DNA of 52,368 bases from Pseudomonadota bacterium (GCA_003576805.1 QEVM01000025.1:1-52368); one strand, 5' to 3'. Shown: positions 35,423 through 44,278, counted from the stretch's first letter. Notes: a model not told the origin generated them from the letters alone. Made by a program: numbers and translations.

Positions 35423-35808
35423 GCGCACAGCTCCAGCACTACGCGAACAAGCTCGCCTACGAGATCGACGCCTGGGATCTCGCCGTCGCGCTGAAGGCCG
35501 GCGAGAACGTCGTGGTGATCGACGCCCGCTCGTCCGAGGCGTTCGCGCGCGAGCACATCCCCGGCGCGATCTCGTTGCCGCACCGCACGATGGACGCCGC
35601 CACGACGCGCGCGCTCGACCGCACGGCGCTCATCGTCACCTACTGCGACGGCATCGGCTGCAACGCGTCCACCAAGGGCGCGTACAACCTGGCCCGCCTC
35701 GGCTTCCGCGTGAAGGAGCTGATCGGCGGCCTCGACTGGTGGAAGCGCGACGGCCATCCCACGACGCACGGTGCGTCCGCGGGCGGCGCGGACTGCGGCT
35801 GCAACTGA
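35419..35808 (+). CDS. Single-domain rhodanese-like protein
   Basis: 129-aa sulfurtransferase-type protein. The rhodanese fold is seen in [27 protein letters not shown], the active-site loop [20 protein letters not shown] and [18 protein letters not shown]. The catalytic Cys is at about residue 76, and a second Cys five residues later lies in the same loop, as in a known small-rhodanese subset. The last residues (GGADCGCN) add a CGC tail that could serve as an extra thiol or metal site. It is coupled to pdxR by ATGA and precedes pdxS by 41 bp. A role in thiol or persulfide protection of the PLP locus is unproven. Confidence 0.85.
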   Translation: MSAQLQHYANKLAYEIDAWDLAVALKAGENVVVIDARSSEAFAREHIPGAISLPHRTMDAATTRALDRTALIVTYCDGIGCNASTKGAYNLARLGFRVKELIGGLDWWKRDGHPTTHGASAGGADCGCN

Positions 35809-35849
35809 TCCACACGGCGTCGGCCTTCCGGCGCGCGAGGAGAAACGAG

Positions 35850-36782
35850 ATGTCCCAGCACACCAAGGGCAGTGGCTCCAACGGCAGCGGCGCGGATCGC
35901 GTCGGAGCCCAGGCGTTCGAGCTGAAGGTCGGCCTCGCCGAGATGCTGAAGGGCGGCGTCATCATGGACGTGACCACGCCCGAGCAGGCGAAGATCGCCG
36001 AGGACGCCGGCGCGTGCGCCGTGATGGCGCTCGAGCGCGTGCCCGCCGACATCCGCAAGGAGGGCGGCGTCGCGCGCATGAGCCCGGTCGAGGTGATCGA
36101 GCAGATCCAGAAGCAGGTCTCGATCCCCGTGATGGCGAAGGTGCGCATCGGCCACCTGCTCGAGGCGCGCGTGCTCGAGGCGCTCGGCGTCGACTTCATC
36201 GACGAGTCCGAGGTGCTCACGCCCGCCGACGACGAGCACCACGTCTGGAAGCACGACTTCAAGTCGCCGTTCGTGTGCGGCGCGCGCAATCTCGGCGAGG
36301 CGCTGCGGCGCATCGGCGAGGGCGCCGCGATGATCCGCACCAAGGGCGAGGCGGGCAGCGGCAACATCGTCGAGGCGGTGCGCCATCTGCGCTCGGTGTG
36401 CGGCGAGATCCGCCGGCTGACCGCGACCGCGCCCGAGGAGCTGCCGACGCGCGCCAAGGAGCTGCAGGCGCCGGTCGACCTGGTGCGCTTCGTCGCCGAG
36501 AAGGGCCGCCTTCCGGTGCCGAACTTCGCGGCGGGCGGCATCGCGACGCCCGCGGACGCTGCGCTCTGCCGCGCGCTCGGCGCCGAAGCCGTGTTCGTCG
36601 GCTCGGGCATCTTCAAGAGCGCCGATCCGTCCGCGCGCGCCCGCGCCATCGTGCGCGCCTGCACCCACTGGGACGACCCGCGCGAGGTCCTCGAAGCCAG
36701 CCGCGGCCTCGGCAAGGCCATGGAAGGCATCGAGATGGCGACCCTCGCCGAGTCCGAACGCCTCGCCAACCGCGGCTGGTAG
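35850..36782 (+). CDS. pdxS: Pyridoxal 5'-phosphate synthase subunit PdxS
   Basis: 310-aa synthase subunit that condenses ribose-5-phosphate, glyceraldehyde-3-phosphate and PdxT-derived ammonia into PLP. The TIM barrel begins at [19 protein letters not shown]. The two reactive lysines are Lys97 in VMAKVRIGH and Lys165 in [24 protein letters not shown] and GSGIFKS complete the family pattern. Length is typical apart from an N-terminal low-complexity SGSNGSG stretch. GAGGAG lies 7 nt before the ATG. Its partner pdxT is not adjacent: a 287-bp repeat region and a FMN-binding protein gene come between. Confidence 0.97.
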   Translation: MSQHTKGSGSNGSGADRVGAQAFELKVGLAEMLKGGVIMDVTTPEQAKIAEDAGACAVMALERVPADIRKEGGVARMSPVEVIEQIQKQVSIPVMAKVRIGHLLEARVLEALGVDFIDESEVLTPADDEHHVWKHDFKSPFVCGARNLGEALRRIGEGAAMIRTKGEAGSGNIVEAVRHLRSVCGEIRRLTATAPEELPTRAKELQAPVDLVRFVAEKGRLPVPNFAAGGIATPADAALCRALGAEAVFVGSGIFKSADPSARARAIVRACTHWDDPREVLEASRGLGKAMEGIEMATLAESERLANRGW

Positions 36783-36785
36783 CAC

Positions 36786-36881
36786 GCACCGAGCAGCAAC
36801 GAAGCCAAACGCCCCGCGCACCGAGCAGCAACGAACGAAGCGCCCGCCGCGCACAGAGGAGCAACGAGCGAAGCGCCCCGC
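36786..36881. repeat. Three degenerate 32-33-bp tandem repeats after pdxS
   Basis: Copies begin near 36786, 36818 and 36851. Each reads roughly GCACCGAGCAGCAACGAA followed by a CGAAGCGCCC-type end, with several substitutions among copies. They occupy the first third of the gap after pdxS and continue straight into an 84-bp repeat pair. No open frame with coding character crosses them. Function unknown. Confidence 0.75.
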
Positions 36882-37061
36882 AAGCGGAGCGAGCCTCGCT
36901 CCACCGCCTCCCGCGATTGCACCCAAGCAAGCGGAGCGCGCAGCGAGCGAAGCGAGCGGAGTCCACCGAGGCCAAACGCAAGCGAAGCGAGCCTCGCTCC
37001 ACCGCCCCCCGTGTTTGCACCCAAGCAAGCGGAGCGCGCAGCGAGCGCAGCGAGCGGAGTC
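36880..37061. repeat. Pair of 84-bp direct repeats between pdxS and the FMN-binding gene
   Basis: Copy 1 is 36880-36963 and copy 2 is 36978-37061, separated by 14 bp; I count 5 mismatches in 84. Each copy contains GCCTCGCTCCACCGCC near its start and an AGCGAGCG-rich end. Copy 2 stops 9 bp before the ATG of the next gene, so the repeats supply its leader. With the shorter repeats upstream, this makes the whole 36783-37069 gap repetitive. Confidence 0.85.
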
Positions 37062-37069
37062 GAACCAAG

Positions 37070-37687
37070 ATGTACGTCCCCCCCCACTTCGCCGAGACCG
37101 ACGTCGCGAGCCTGCACGCGCGCATGCGCGCGCACTCGTTCGCGACGCTCGTGTCGTGGCTGGACGGGGCGCCCTTCGCGACGCACGTCCCGCTGCTGCT
37201 CGACGCCGAGCGCGGTCCGCTCGGGACGCTGGTGGGCCACGTCGCGCGCGCGAACCCGCATGCGCGGGCGTTCGACGGCGCGGCGCCTTCGCTCGCGATC
37301 TTCGCCGGACCGCACGCCTACGTGTCGCCGCGCTGGTACGCGACGTCGCCGAACGTGCCGACGTGGAACTACGTCGCCGTGCACGCGACGGGGCGCGTGC
37401 GCGCGGTCGAGGACGCGGCGCGCGTGCGCGCGCTGCTGGCGCGCAGCGCCGCGCTCTACGAGGCCGGCGCGGACGCGCCCTGGTCGCCGGACGCGGCGCC
37501 GGCGTACGTCGAGAAGCTGCTGCGCGGGATCGCCGCGTTCGAGCTCCCGATCGAGCGGCTCGAGGGCAAGCGCAAGCTGTCGCAGAACAAGAAGCCGTCC
37601 GACCGCGCGGGCGTGGTGGCGGCGTTGCGCGCGCAGGGGGACGAGGCCAGTGCGGCGATCGCGGCCGAGATGGAGGCGCTCGCATGA
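37070..37687 (+). CDS. PaiB-like FMN-binding split-barrel protein
   Basis: 205-aa protein of the family annotated as FMN-binding negative transcriptional regulator (PaiB), a split-barrel fold related to pyridoxamine-phosphate oxidase and flavin reductases. It opens with MYVPPHFAETDVASLHARMR. Family blocks THVPLLLD, GTLVGHVARANPH, IFAGPHAYVSPRWY, VPTWNYVAVHATG and IERLEGKRKLSQN are all present. No DNA-binding motif is evident. The ATG follows the repeat element with no strong Shine-Dalgarno. It overlaps pdxT by ATGA, so it is expressed with PLP synthase. Because of its fold, a role in handling B6 vitamers or FMN is possible but unproven. Confidence 0.85.
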   Translation: MYVPPHFAETDVASLHARMRAHSFATLVSWLDGAPFATHVPLLLDAERGPLGTLVGHVARANPHARAFDGAAPSLAIFAGPHAYVSPRWYATSPNVPTWNYVAVHATGRVRAVEDAARVRALLARSAALYEAGADAPWSPDAAPAYVEKLLRGIAAFELPIERLEGKRKLSQNKKPSDRAGVVAALRAQGDEASAAIAAEMEALA

Positions 37688-38262
37688 CCCGGGCGAAGCG
37701 CGTCGGCGTACTGGCGATCCAGGGCGACTTCGAGGCGCACGCGGCGGCGCTCGCGCGCGCCGGCGCCGAGGCGGTGCTCGTGCGCCGCGCGAAGGAGCTC
37801 GACGGCTGCGACGCGCTCGTCCTGCCCGGCGGCGAGAGCACGACGATCGCGAAAGGCATGGAGCGGCTCGCGCTGTACGAGCCGGTGCAGGAGTTCGCGC
37901 GCTCGGGGAAGCCGGTGCTCGGCACCTGCGCCGGCGCGATCCTGCTCGCCGCGCGCGTCGAGAACCATCCCGTCCGCAGCCTCGGACTCATCGACGTCAC
38001 CGCGGTGCGCAACGCGTACGGGACGCAGGTCGACTCGTTCGTCGCGCCGGTGGACCGCGGCGGCGCGCCCGCGCTCGACGGGCTGCGCTGCGTCTTCATC
38101 CGCGCGCCGCGGCTGCGCGACCCGGGTCCGGGCGTCGAGGTGCTGGCGCGCGTCGACGGCGCGCCGGTGTTGATCCGGCAGGGCCCGTGCTGGGCGGCGA
38201 CCTTCCATCCCGAGCTGACCGACGACGCGCGCGTGCACGCGCTGGTGCTCAGCGGCGTCTGA
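37684..38262 (+). CDS. pdxT: Pyridoxal 5'-phosphate synthase glutaminase PdxT
   Basis: 192-aa class I glutamine amidotransferase that supplies ammonia to PdxS. It shows VGVLAIQGDFEAHAAAL, LVLPGGESTTIAKGM, the catalytic Cys82 in LGTCAGAILLA, and the catalytic His175-Glu177 pair in ATFHPELT. Length is normal. The start overlaps the upstream FMN-binding gene by four bases. A strong hairpin 30 bp after the stop may end the PLP-locus transcript. Confidence 0.96.
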   Translation: MTRAKRVGVLAIQGDFEAHAAALARAGAEAVLVRRAKELDGCDALVLPGGESTTIAKGMERLALYEPVQEFARSGKPVLGTCAGAILLAARVENHPVRSLGLIDVTAVRNAYGTQVDSFVAPVDRGGAPALDGLRCVFIRAPRLRDPGPGVEVLARVDGAPVLIRQGPCWAATFHPELTDDARVHALVLSGV

Positions 38263-38280
38263 ACCGCGGCGTCGGAAGTG

Positions 38281-38312
38281 GCCCCTGCGGGGCGGGATCG
38301 AAGCGATCCCGC
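38281..38312. terminator. Double hairpin downstream of pdxT
   Basis: GCCCC-TGC-GGGGC at 38281-38293 is followed by GCGGGATCG-AAG-CGATCCCGC at 38292-38312, a perfect 9-bp stem with a 3-nt loop. Position between pdxT and the DAHP synthase suits a terminator or RNA-processing site. No T-run follows. It could equally be a copy of a dispersed palindromic element; a genome-wide search would show which. Confidence 0.45.
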
Positions 38313-38342
38313 TACCCTGCGGCCGCCCGTCGAGGACCCCCA

Positions 38343-39404
<1,062 letters not shown>

Positions 39405-39576
39405 GCGCGGCGCCCGCGGGGCAGCCCTTTCGGCCGGGTCCGCGGGTGTGCTAGCTACGCCGACCCAATTGCGAACCAACCTCGGTTCCCGCTGGTGCGC
39501 GCAGACCCGCTGCACGCACCGCTCCGACGGGAGCCCGGGCGACCGCCGAGCGCGTCGCCCAGCCCAGGAGGACCCC

Positions 39577-40143
39577 GTGCGGGAGTTCGATACCACGTTC
39601 ATCGTCCAGCCCGAGATCTCGGAGGAAGGCCGCGAGGCGCTGATCCTCCGGCTGCGGGGCGTCCTCGAGCGCGCCGGCGCGACGCCGCTCGAAGTCGACG
39701 ACATGGGCAAGAAGAAGCTCGCGTACGAGATCAAGCGCTTCCAGAAGGGCCACTACCTCTCGCTCTTCTATCTCGACTCGGGCAAGGCGGTGGCCGAGCT
39801 CGAGCGCGCGCTGCGGCTCGACGAGTCGATCCTGCGCTTCCTCACGGTGCGCAAGGAAGACCAGGTCGACGACGTCGACGCGCGCCGGGCGCGTTCGGTC
39901 GAGCTCGAGAAGTCGCGCAAGGAGAAGGCGGCCGAGCGCGCCGCGCGCGAGGCGGAGGAGCGCGCACAGCGCGAAGCCGCGCGCGCCGCGGGCGAGTCGG
40001 TGGAAGAGCCGTCGGACGACGACGATCTCGAGGAAGAAGACGTGTACGACCGCGACCGGGATCGCGACCGCGACCGCGATCGCGATCGGCGCCGGCGCGA
40101 CGACGACGACGAGGGCGACGACCGCTCGCCCGCGGGGGAGTAG
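39577..40143 (+). CDS. rpsF: 30S ribosomal protein S6 with long charged tail
   Basis: 188-aa protein. Residues 1 to about 100 are S6 (REFDTTFIVQPEISEEGREA, YEIKRFQKGHYLSLFYLDSG, RLDESILRFLTVRKED). After them comes about 85 residues of Lys/Arg/Glu helix and an acidic EEPSDDDDLEEED stretch, then seven DR dipeptides encoded by 6-bp repeats. S6 is usually 95-140 aa. GTG start at 39577 with AGGAGG 5 nt upstream is decisive. The gene for S18, its normal binding partner encoded next to S6, is not in the 6-bp gap before rplI. Upstream, 39405-39576 shows only a weak TAGCTA -10-like element (39452-39457). Confidence 0.93.
   Translation: MREFDTTFIVQPEISEEGREALILRLRGVLERAGATPLEVDDMGKKKLAYEIKRFQKGHYLSLFYLDSGKAVAELERALRLDESILRFLTVRKEDQVDDVDARRARSVELEKSRKEKAAERAAREAEERAQREAARAAGESVEEPSDDDDLEEEDVYDRDRDRDRDRDRDRRRRDDDDEGDDRSPAGE
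40048..40089. repeat. Seven 6-bp repeats coding (Asp-Arg)7 in rpsF
   Basis: Seven consecutive GAY-CGN units encode DRDRDRDRDRDRDR near the end of S6. The unit keeps the frame, so copy number can vary without truncating the protein. Synonymous third-base differences among units suggest the repeat is old rather than freshly expanded. Confidence 0.85.
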
Positions 40144-40149
40144 CGAACG

Positions 40150-40605
40150 ATGCGCAGCGTCCAGGTGATTCTCCGCGAGGACGTTCCGTCGCTCGGCCAC
40201 GCCGGCGATCTCGTGCAGGTGAAGCCCGGCTTCGCGCGGAACTATCTCATCCCGCAGGGCAAGGCGATCGCCGCGACCGAAGCGAGCAAGCGCGAGCTGG
40301 AACACACCAAGCGCGTCATCGCCGACAAGGTGCGGCGCGAGGTCGAGCAGCTCGAAGCCGAGCGCAAGAAGATCGACGGCGTCGTCGTCGAGATCACCGC
40401 GCAGGCCGGCGAAGAGGGCAAGCTGTTCGGCTCGGTCACAGCCGCGCAGATCGCGGAGAAGCTCGCCGAACGCGGTCTCGAAGTGGATCGCCGCCGCATC
40501 GATCTCGCGGAGCCGATCAAGGACGTCGGCGAGCACGACGTCGTCGTGCGTCTGCACCGACAGGTGACTGCGACGCTCAAGATCAAAGTCACTGCGGCCG
40601 CCTGA
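40150..40605 (+). CDS. rplI: 50S ribosomal protein L9
   Basis: 151-aa two-domain ribosomal protein. The N-terminal rRNA-binding domain reads QVILREDVPSLGHAGDLVQV KPG, interrupted only by my spacing, and GFARNYLIPQGKAI. A long connecting helix and the C-terminal domain (LFGSVTAAQIAEKLAERGLE) follow. It starts 6 bp after rpsF, so the two are co-transcribed and probably coupled. The stop is 67 bp before dnaB. Confidence 0.95.
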   Translation: MRSVQVILREDVPSLGHAGDLVQVKPGFARNYLIPQGKAIAATEASKRELEHTKRVIADKVRREVEQLEAERKKIDGVVVEITAQAGEEGKLFGSVTAAQIAEKLAERGLEVDRRRIDLAEPIKDVGEHDVVVRLHRQVTATLKIKVTAAA

Positions 40606-40627
40606 TTCTCTTCCAACCGACTTCCGT

Positions 40628-40663
40628 CTCTGGTATTGATCGGATCATCCGAGACAATCAGAG
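40628..40663 (+). promoter_or_regulatory. Hairpin in the rplI-dnaB gap, abutting the dnaB ribosome-binding site
   Basis: Three nested complementary blocks can pair: CTCTG (40628-40632) with CAGAG (40659-40663), ATTG (40635-40638) with CAAT (40655-40658), and TCGGA (40640-40644) with TCCGA (40648-40652), around a TCA loop. That makes 14 pairs with two small internal loops. The end of the stem touches the GAGGGGGG ribosome-binding site of dnaB. It could attenuate transcription into dnaB or limit its translation. Confidence 0.5.
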
Positions 40664-40672
40664 GGGGGAACG

Positions 40673-42190
40673 GTGGCCCACACGGGGTCCGGCGATGCGT
40701 ACGGCGGACGGCCTCGCGGGCGTTCCGGCGGGCGCTCCCGCGATCGCTCCGGTTCCGACGCGGATCTCTCGCAGGTGCACGGACGCGTTCCGCCGCACGA
40801 CATCGACGCGGAGAAAGCCGTCCTCTCGGCGCTCCTCATCGACAACACGCAGATCCACACCGTCCTCACCGAGCTGAAGGCCGACGACTTCTATCACCCG
40901 GTGCACCGGCAGGTGTACGCGGCGATGTTGTCGCTCGCGCAGGAGAACCAGCCGGTCGACCTGTACACGCTCTCCGACTGGCTGAAGACGCAGAAGCAGC
41001 ACGAGGCGGTCGGCGGAAACCTCTTCCTCTCCGAGCTCGTCGACTACGAGGCGACCGCGGCGAACGTCGTGCACCACGCGCGCATCGTGCGCGACAAGGC
41101 GGTCAAGCGCCGCCTGATCTCGATCGCCACGGAGATCGTCGAGCTGGGCTTCGAGGAGGGCGACCGCGCCGACAAGCTCCTCGACCAGGCCGAGTCGCGC
41201 ATCTTCGAGGTCTCGAGCGAGAACGCGCGCGAGTCGTTCCAGCCGCTCAGCAAGGAGCTGCTGCGCACCTTCGACTACGTGGACGCGATCATGGGCCGCG
41301 GCGGCGAGCTGACCGGCGTGCCCACCGGCTTCAAGGACCTCAACGACAAGACCGGCGGCCTCCAGCGCGGCGACCTCATCATCATCGCCGCGCGCCCGAG
41401 CATGGGGAAGACCGCGCTCGCGCTGAACATCGCGCGCAACGCCGCGGTGCTGCACGACAAGAAGGTCGCGGTGTTCTCGCTGGAGATGACGGCGCAGTCG
41501 CTGGTCGTGCGCCTGCTCTCCGCGGAGGCCGAGGTCGACCAGTCGAAGTTCCGCACCGGCTACATCACGAGCCACGAGTACCGGAAGCTGCAGGACGCCG
41601 CGGGCAAGCTCTCGCAGGCCGCCATCTGGATCGACGACTCGGGCATGGTGACCGTGCTCGAGATGCGCGCGAAGTGCCGCCGTCTCAAGGCCGAGCGCGG
41701 GCTCGACCTCGTGCTGGTGGACTATCTCCAGCTCGCGCACGGCGACTCGCGCACCGACCGCCGCGAGCAGGAGATCTCGGAGATCAGCCGCGGCTTGAAG
41801 GCGCTCGCGAAAGAGCTCGACATCCCGGTGATCGCCCTCTCGCAGCTCAACCGCGGCCCCGAGAACCGCCCCGGCAAGGACAAGCGCCCGATGCTCGCCG
41901 ACCTGCGCGAGTCGGGCGCGATCGAGCAGGACGCCGACCTCATCGGCTTCATCTACCGCGACGAGTTCTACAACCGCGACGATCCCAACAACCAGGGCCT
42001 CGCGGAGCTGATCATCGCGAAGCAGCGCAACGGGCCGACCGGCACGATCGAGCTGACCTTCCAGCACCGTTTCGCGAAGTTCCTCGACCGTTCGGCCGGC
42101 GGCTTCGACGAAGGCAGCGGACCGCCGGTCGGAGGCGCGGGCTTCGTTCCGCCCGACGGCGACTTCGGCGCCGGCGCAGACGTCTTCTAG
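40673..42190 (+). CDS. dnaB: Replicative DNA helicase DnaB
   Basis: 505-aa hexameric 5'-3' helicase of the replisome. A Gly/Arg/Asp-rich N-terminal extension of about 35 residues precedes the DnaB N-terminal domain (PPHDIDAEKAVLSALLIDNT). The RecA-like domain has VPTGFKDLNDKTGGLQRGDL, Walker A ARPSMGKTAL with Lys246, SLEMTAQSLVVRLLS, Walker B DLVLVDYLQLA and the arginine-finger end NRGPENR / EQDADLIGFIYRDEFY. A Gly/Pro-rich acidic tail follows. No intein is present. The start is GTG 40673 with GGGGGGAA upstream. Its TAG overlaps the GTG of the LdcA-type gene by one base, coupling replication and cell-wall recycling genes. Confidence 0.96.
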   Translation: MAHTGSGDAYGGRPRGRSGGRSRDRSGSDADLSQVHGRVPPHDIDAEKAVLSALLIDNTQIHTVLTELKADDFYHPVHRQVYAAMLSLAQENQPVDLYTLSDWLKTQKQHEAVGGNLFLSELVDYEATAANVVHHARIVRDKAVKRRLISIATEIVELGFEEGDRADKLLDQAESRIFEVSSENARESFQPLSKELLRTFDYVDAIMGRGGELTGVPTGFKDLNDKTGGLQRGDLIIIAARPSMGKTALALNIARNAAVLHDKKVAVFSLEMTAQSLVVRLLSAEAEVDQSKFRTGYITSHEYRKLQDAAGKLSQAAIWIDDSGMVTVLEMRAKCRRLKAERGLDLVLVDYLQLAHGDSRTDRREQEISEISRGLKALAKELDIPVIALSQLNRGPENRPGKDKRPMLADLRESGAIEQDADLIGFIYRDEFYNRDDPNNQGLAELIIAKQRNGPTGTIELTFQHRFAKFLDRSAGGFDEGSGPPVGGAGFVPPDGDFGAGADVF

Positions 42191-43113
42191 TGGGCGCGCT
42201 GCGCAAGCCGCGCGCGCTGCCGCGCGGAGGCACGATCGGCATCGCGGCGCCCGCCGCCGCGGTCGATCTCGACGTCGTCGCCGCGGGCGCCAAGCGCTGG
42301 CGCGAGGCGGGTTTCGACGTCGTGCACCGCGACGACCTCGGCGCGCGCCGCCGCTATCTCGCGGGCGACGACGCGCGCCGCGCCGACGAGCTCGCGGAGC
42401 TGTGGACCGACCAGCGCGTCGACGCGATCGTGTGCGCGCGCGGCGGCTACGGCTGCCACCGCATCGCCGACCGTCTCGACACGGGCGTCGCGCGCGGCGC
42501 GCGCAAGCCGCTCGTCGGCTACAGCGACGTCACGACGCTGCTGCTCTGGCAGCGCCGCTGCGCGCGGCTCGTCGGCTTCCACGGCCCGATGCTCGAGCGC
42601 GGCGGCGCGATCGGCGACGACGAGTTCGGCGCGCTCGTCGAGATGCTGACCGGCACCGAGCGCCTGCCGGTCGTGCGCGACGGCGACGCCGGCGCGGGTC
42701 ACGCGGTCGAGGGCCCGCTCGTGGGCGGCTCGCTCTCGCTCGTCGCCGCGTCGCTCGGCACGCCGTGGGAGATCGACGCTCGCGGCGCGATCCTGCTGCT
42801 CGAGGACGTCGCGGAGCGGCCGTACCGGCTCGACCGCATGCTCGAGCAGCTCCGCAACGCGGGCGTGCTCGACGGCGTCGCGGGCGTCGGCTTCGGTCAC
42901 TTCGATCGCTGCGACGAAGCCGACGGCAGCATCACCGCGCGCGAGATCCTCGGCGAGTGCGCCGAGCAGCTCGGCGTGCCGTGGGTCGCGGGACTTCCGT
43001 TCGGACACGGCGCGCCCAACCTCGCGTGGCCGTTCGGCGTGCACGCGCGCCTCGACGGCGACGGCGCCACGCTGCACATTCTCGAACGCGGCGTGGAGAC
43101 GGGGGGAGCCTGA
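42190..43113 (+). CDS. S66-family LD-carboxypeptidase (LdcA type)
   Basis: 307-aa serine peptidase of family S66. LdcA removes the terminal D-Ala from murein tetrapeptides in the cytoplasm during recycling. The nucleophile Ser112 lies in VGYSDVTTLLLW, close to the Pseudomonas LdcA position. The catalytic Glu region is LLLEDVAERPYRLDRML and the catalytic His is in GLPFGHGAPN. It opens with PRALPRGGTIGIAAPA, the usual family start. No signal peptide is seen, consistent with a cytoplasmic recycling role. The GTG start overlaps the dnaB stop. Some S66 members are microcin-immunity (MccF) enzymes, but the neighbouring mpl favours the murein role. Confidence 0.87.
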   Translation: MGALRKPRALPRGGTIGIAAPAAAVDLDVVAAGAKRWREAGFDVVHRDDLGARRRYLAGDDARRADELAELWTDQRVDAIVCARGGYGCHRIADRLDTGVARGARKPLVGYSDVTTLLLWQRRCARLVGFHGPMLERGGAIGDDEFGALVEMLTGTERLPVVRDGDAGAGHAVEGPLVGGSLSLVAASLGTPWEIDARGAILLLEDVAERPYRLDRMLEQLRNAGVLDGVAGVGFGHFDRCDEADGSITAREILGECAEQLGVPWVAGLPFGHGAPNLAWPFGVHARLDGDGATLHILERGVETGGA

Positions 43114-43120
43114 CGCGATC

Positions 43121-44278
43121 ATGAAGCACGCGCTGATCAAGAAGAAGCTCGCCCGCGTCGACCGCGCGCTCGACCAGGCCATCGCAAAGTCGCAGATCCC
43201 CGGCGCCGTCGTGCTCGCGCGCATGCCGCGCGAGGGCGAGCTGCTCGAGCACGAGTCGGTGCGCGGCGCCGCCGTGCACAAGCCCGAGCGCATTGCGATG
43301 GCGCGCGACACGATCTTCGACCTCGCGTCGCTGACCAAGCCGCTCGCGACGGCGACGTCGATCCTGCTGCTCGCCGCCGAGGGCCGCATCGACCTCGACG
43401 ATCCGGTCGCGAAGGTGCTGCCCGCCTTCGCCGAGCGCGGCAAGGAAGGCGTCACGATCCGCCACCTGCTGACGCACACCTCGGGCTTGAAGCCGTGGCG
43501 CCCGTTCCACGAGGCGCTGCTCGAGCGCGAGCGCAAGAAGGGCGAGCGCTTGCTCTGCACGCCGGCCGCGCGCGAAGCCGTGCTCGAGCGCATCCATCGC
43601 AGCTCGCTCGTGCACGACCCGGGCGAGGCGGCGGTCTACGGCGACCTCGACTTCATCGTGCTCGGCGCGGTCGTCGAGACCGTGTCCGGCCAGCCGCTCG
43701 ACGCGTTCGCGAGCGAGCGCATCTTCCGCCCGCTCGGCATGCAGGACACCCGCTTCGTGCGTCTCGGCGACGGCCATCCGGAGCTCCCCGACGCGGAGCG
43801 CCGGCGCTTCGCCGCGACGGAGAACTGTCCGTGGCGCGGTCGCGTGCTGTGGGGCGAGGTGCACGATCCCAACGCGTGGGCGATGGGCGGCGTCGCGGGG
43901 CACGCGGGCCTGTTCGCGCCGGCCGACGACGTGCTGCGCTTCGCGACCGCGGTGATCGACGTCTGGCACGGCCGCAGCGACGTGCTGCCGCAGGAGTGGC
44001 TGCGCCGCTTCCTCACCAAGAACAGCGCGCCCGAGCAGACCACGTGGGCGCTCGGCTGGGACACGCCGACGCCGGGCGCGTCGTCGTCGGGCCGGCACTT
44101 CTCGCCGGCCAGCGTCGGTCATCTCGGCTTCACCGGCACGTCGCTCTGGATCGACCTCGAGCGCGAGGCCGCCGTCGTGATGCTCACCAACCGCGTGCAC
44201 CTGGTCGCCAAGCGCAGCAAGTTCGAGCTGCGCGCCACCGTGCACGACCTGGTCATGGAAGCCTTCCTGGCGGAGTGA
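43121..44278 (+). CDS. Serine hydrolase of the beta-lactamase/penicillin-binding fold
   Basis: 385-aa class-C beta-lactamase-like hydrolase. The catalytic SxxK is SLTK (Ser70, Lys73) in FDLASLTKPLATAT; the second motif is YGD in AAVYGDLDFIVLG; the third is FTG in LGFTGTSLWIDLE near residue 343, in place of KTG. HLLTHTSGLKPW is the usual family block. No signal peptide is visible, which is unusual for an enzyme acting on periplasmic peptidoglycan and points to a cytoplasmic substrate. It sits between LdcA-type and amidotransferase genes in a recycling-like operon, 7 bp after the former and overlapping the latter by GTGA. A murein-peptide substrate is inference. Confidence 0.85.
   Translation: MKHALIKKKLARVDRALDQAIAKSQIPGAVVLARMPREGELLEHESVRGAAVHKPERIAMARDTIFDLASLTKPLATATSILLLAAEGRIDLDDPVAKVLPAFAERGKEGVTIRHLLTHTSGLKPWRPFHEALLERERKKGERLLCTPAAREAVLERIHRSSLVHDPGEAAVYGDLDFIVLGAVVETVSGQPLDAFASERIFRPLGMQDTRFVRLGDGHPELPDAERRRFAATENCPWRGRVLWGEVHDPNAWAMGGVAGHAGLFAPADDVLRFATAVIDVWHGRSDVLPQEWLRRFLTKNSAPEQTTWALGWDTPTPGASSSGRHFSPASVGHLGFTGTSLWIDLEREAAVVMLTNRVHLVAKRSKFELRATVHDLVMEAFLAE

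Noticed and set aside
36786..37061. CRISPR array
   Set aside because: Repeat units differ in length (32-33 bp then 84 bp), are adjacent rather than separated by unique spacers, and no cas genes are near.
36783..37069. Riboswitch or mobile element ahead of the PaiB-like gene
   Set aside because: I see no conserved riboswitch core, and no transposase or terminal inverted repeats; the gap is explained by direct repeats.
39405..39576. S6:S18 autoregulatory leader motif upstream of rpsF
   Set aside because: I looked for the bulged hairpin with the paired CCG and GGC elements but could not trace a convincing one in this GC-rich leader.
40673..42190. Intein in DnaB
   Set aside because: The helicase is continuous, the Walker A region is uninterrupted and length is normal.
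42190..43113. Microcin C immunity protein (MccF)
   Set aside because: It belongs to the same S66 family, but there is no microcin cluster and mpl lies in the same operon, so murein recycling is more likely.
43121..44278. Antibiotic-resistance beta-lactamase
   Set aside because: No signal peptide, FTG rather than KTG, and operon context indicate a housekeeping hydrolase; resistance cannot be inferred.
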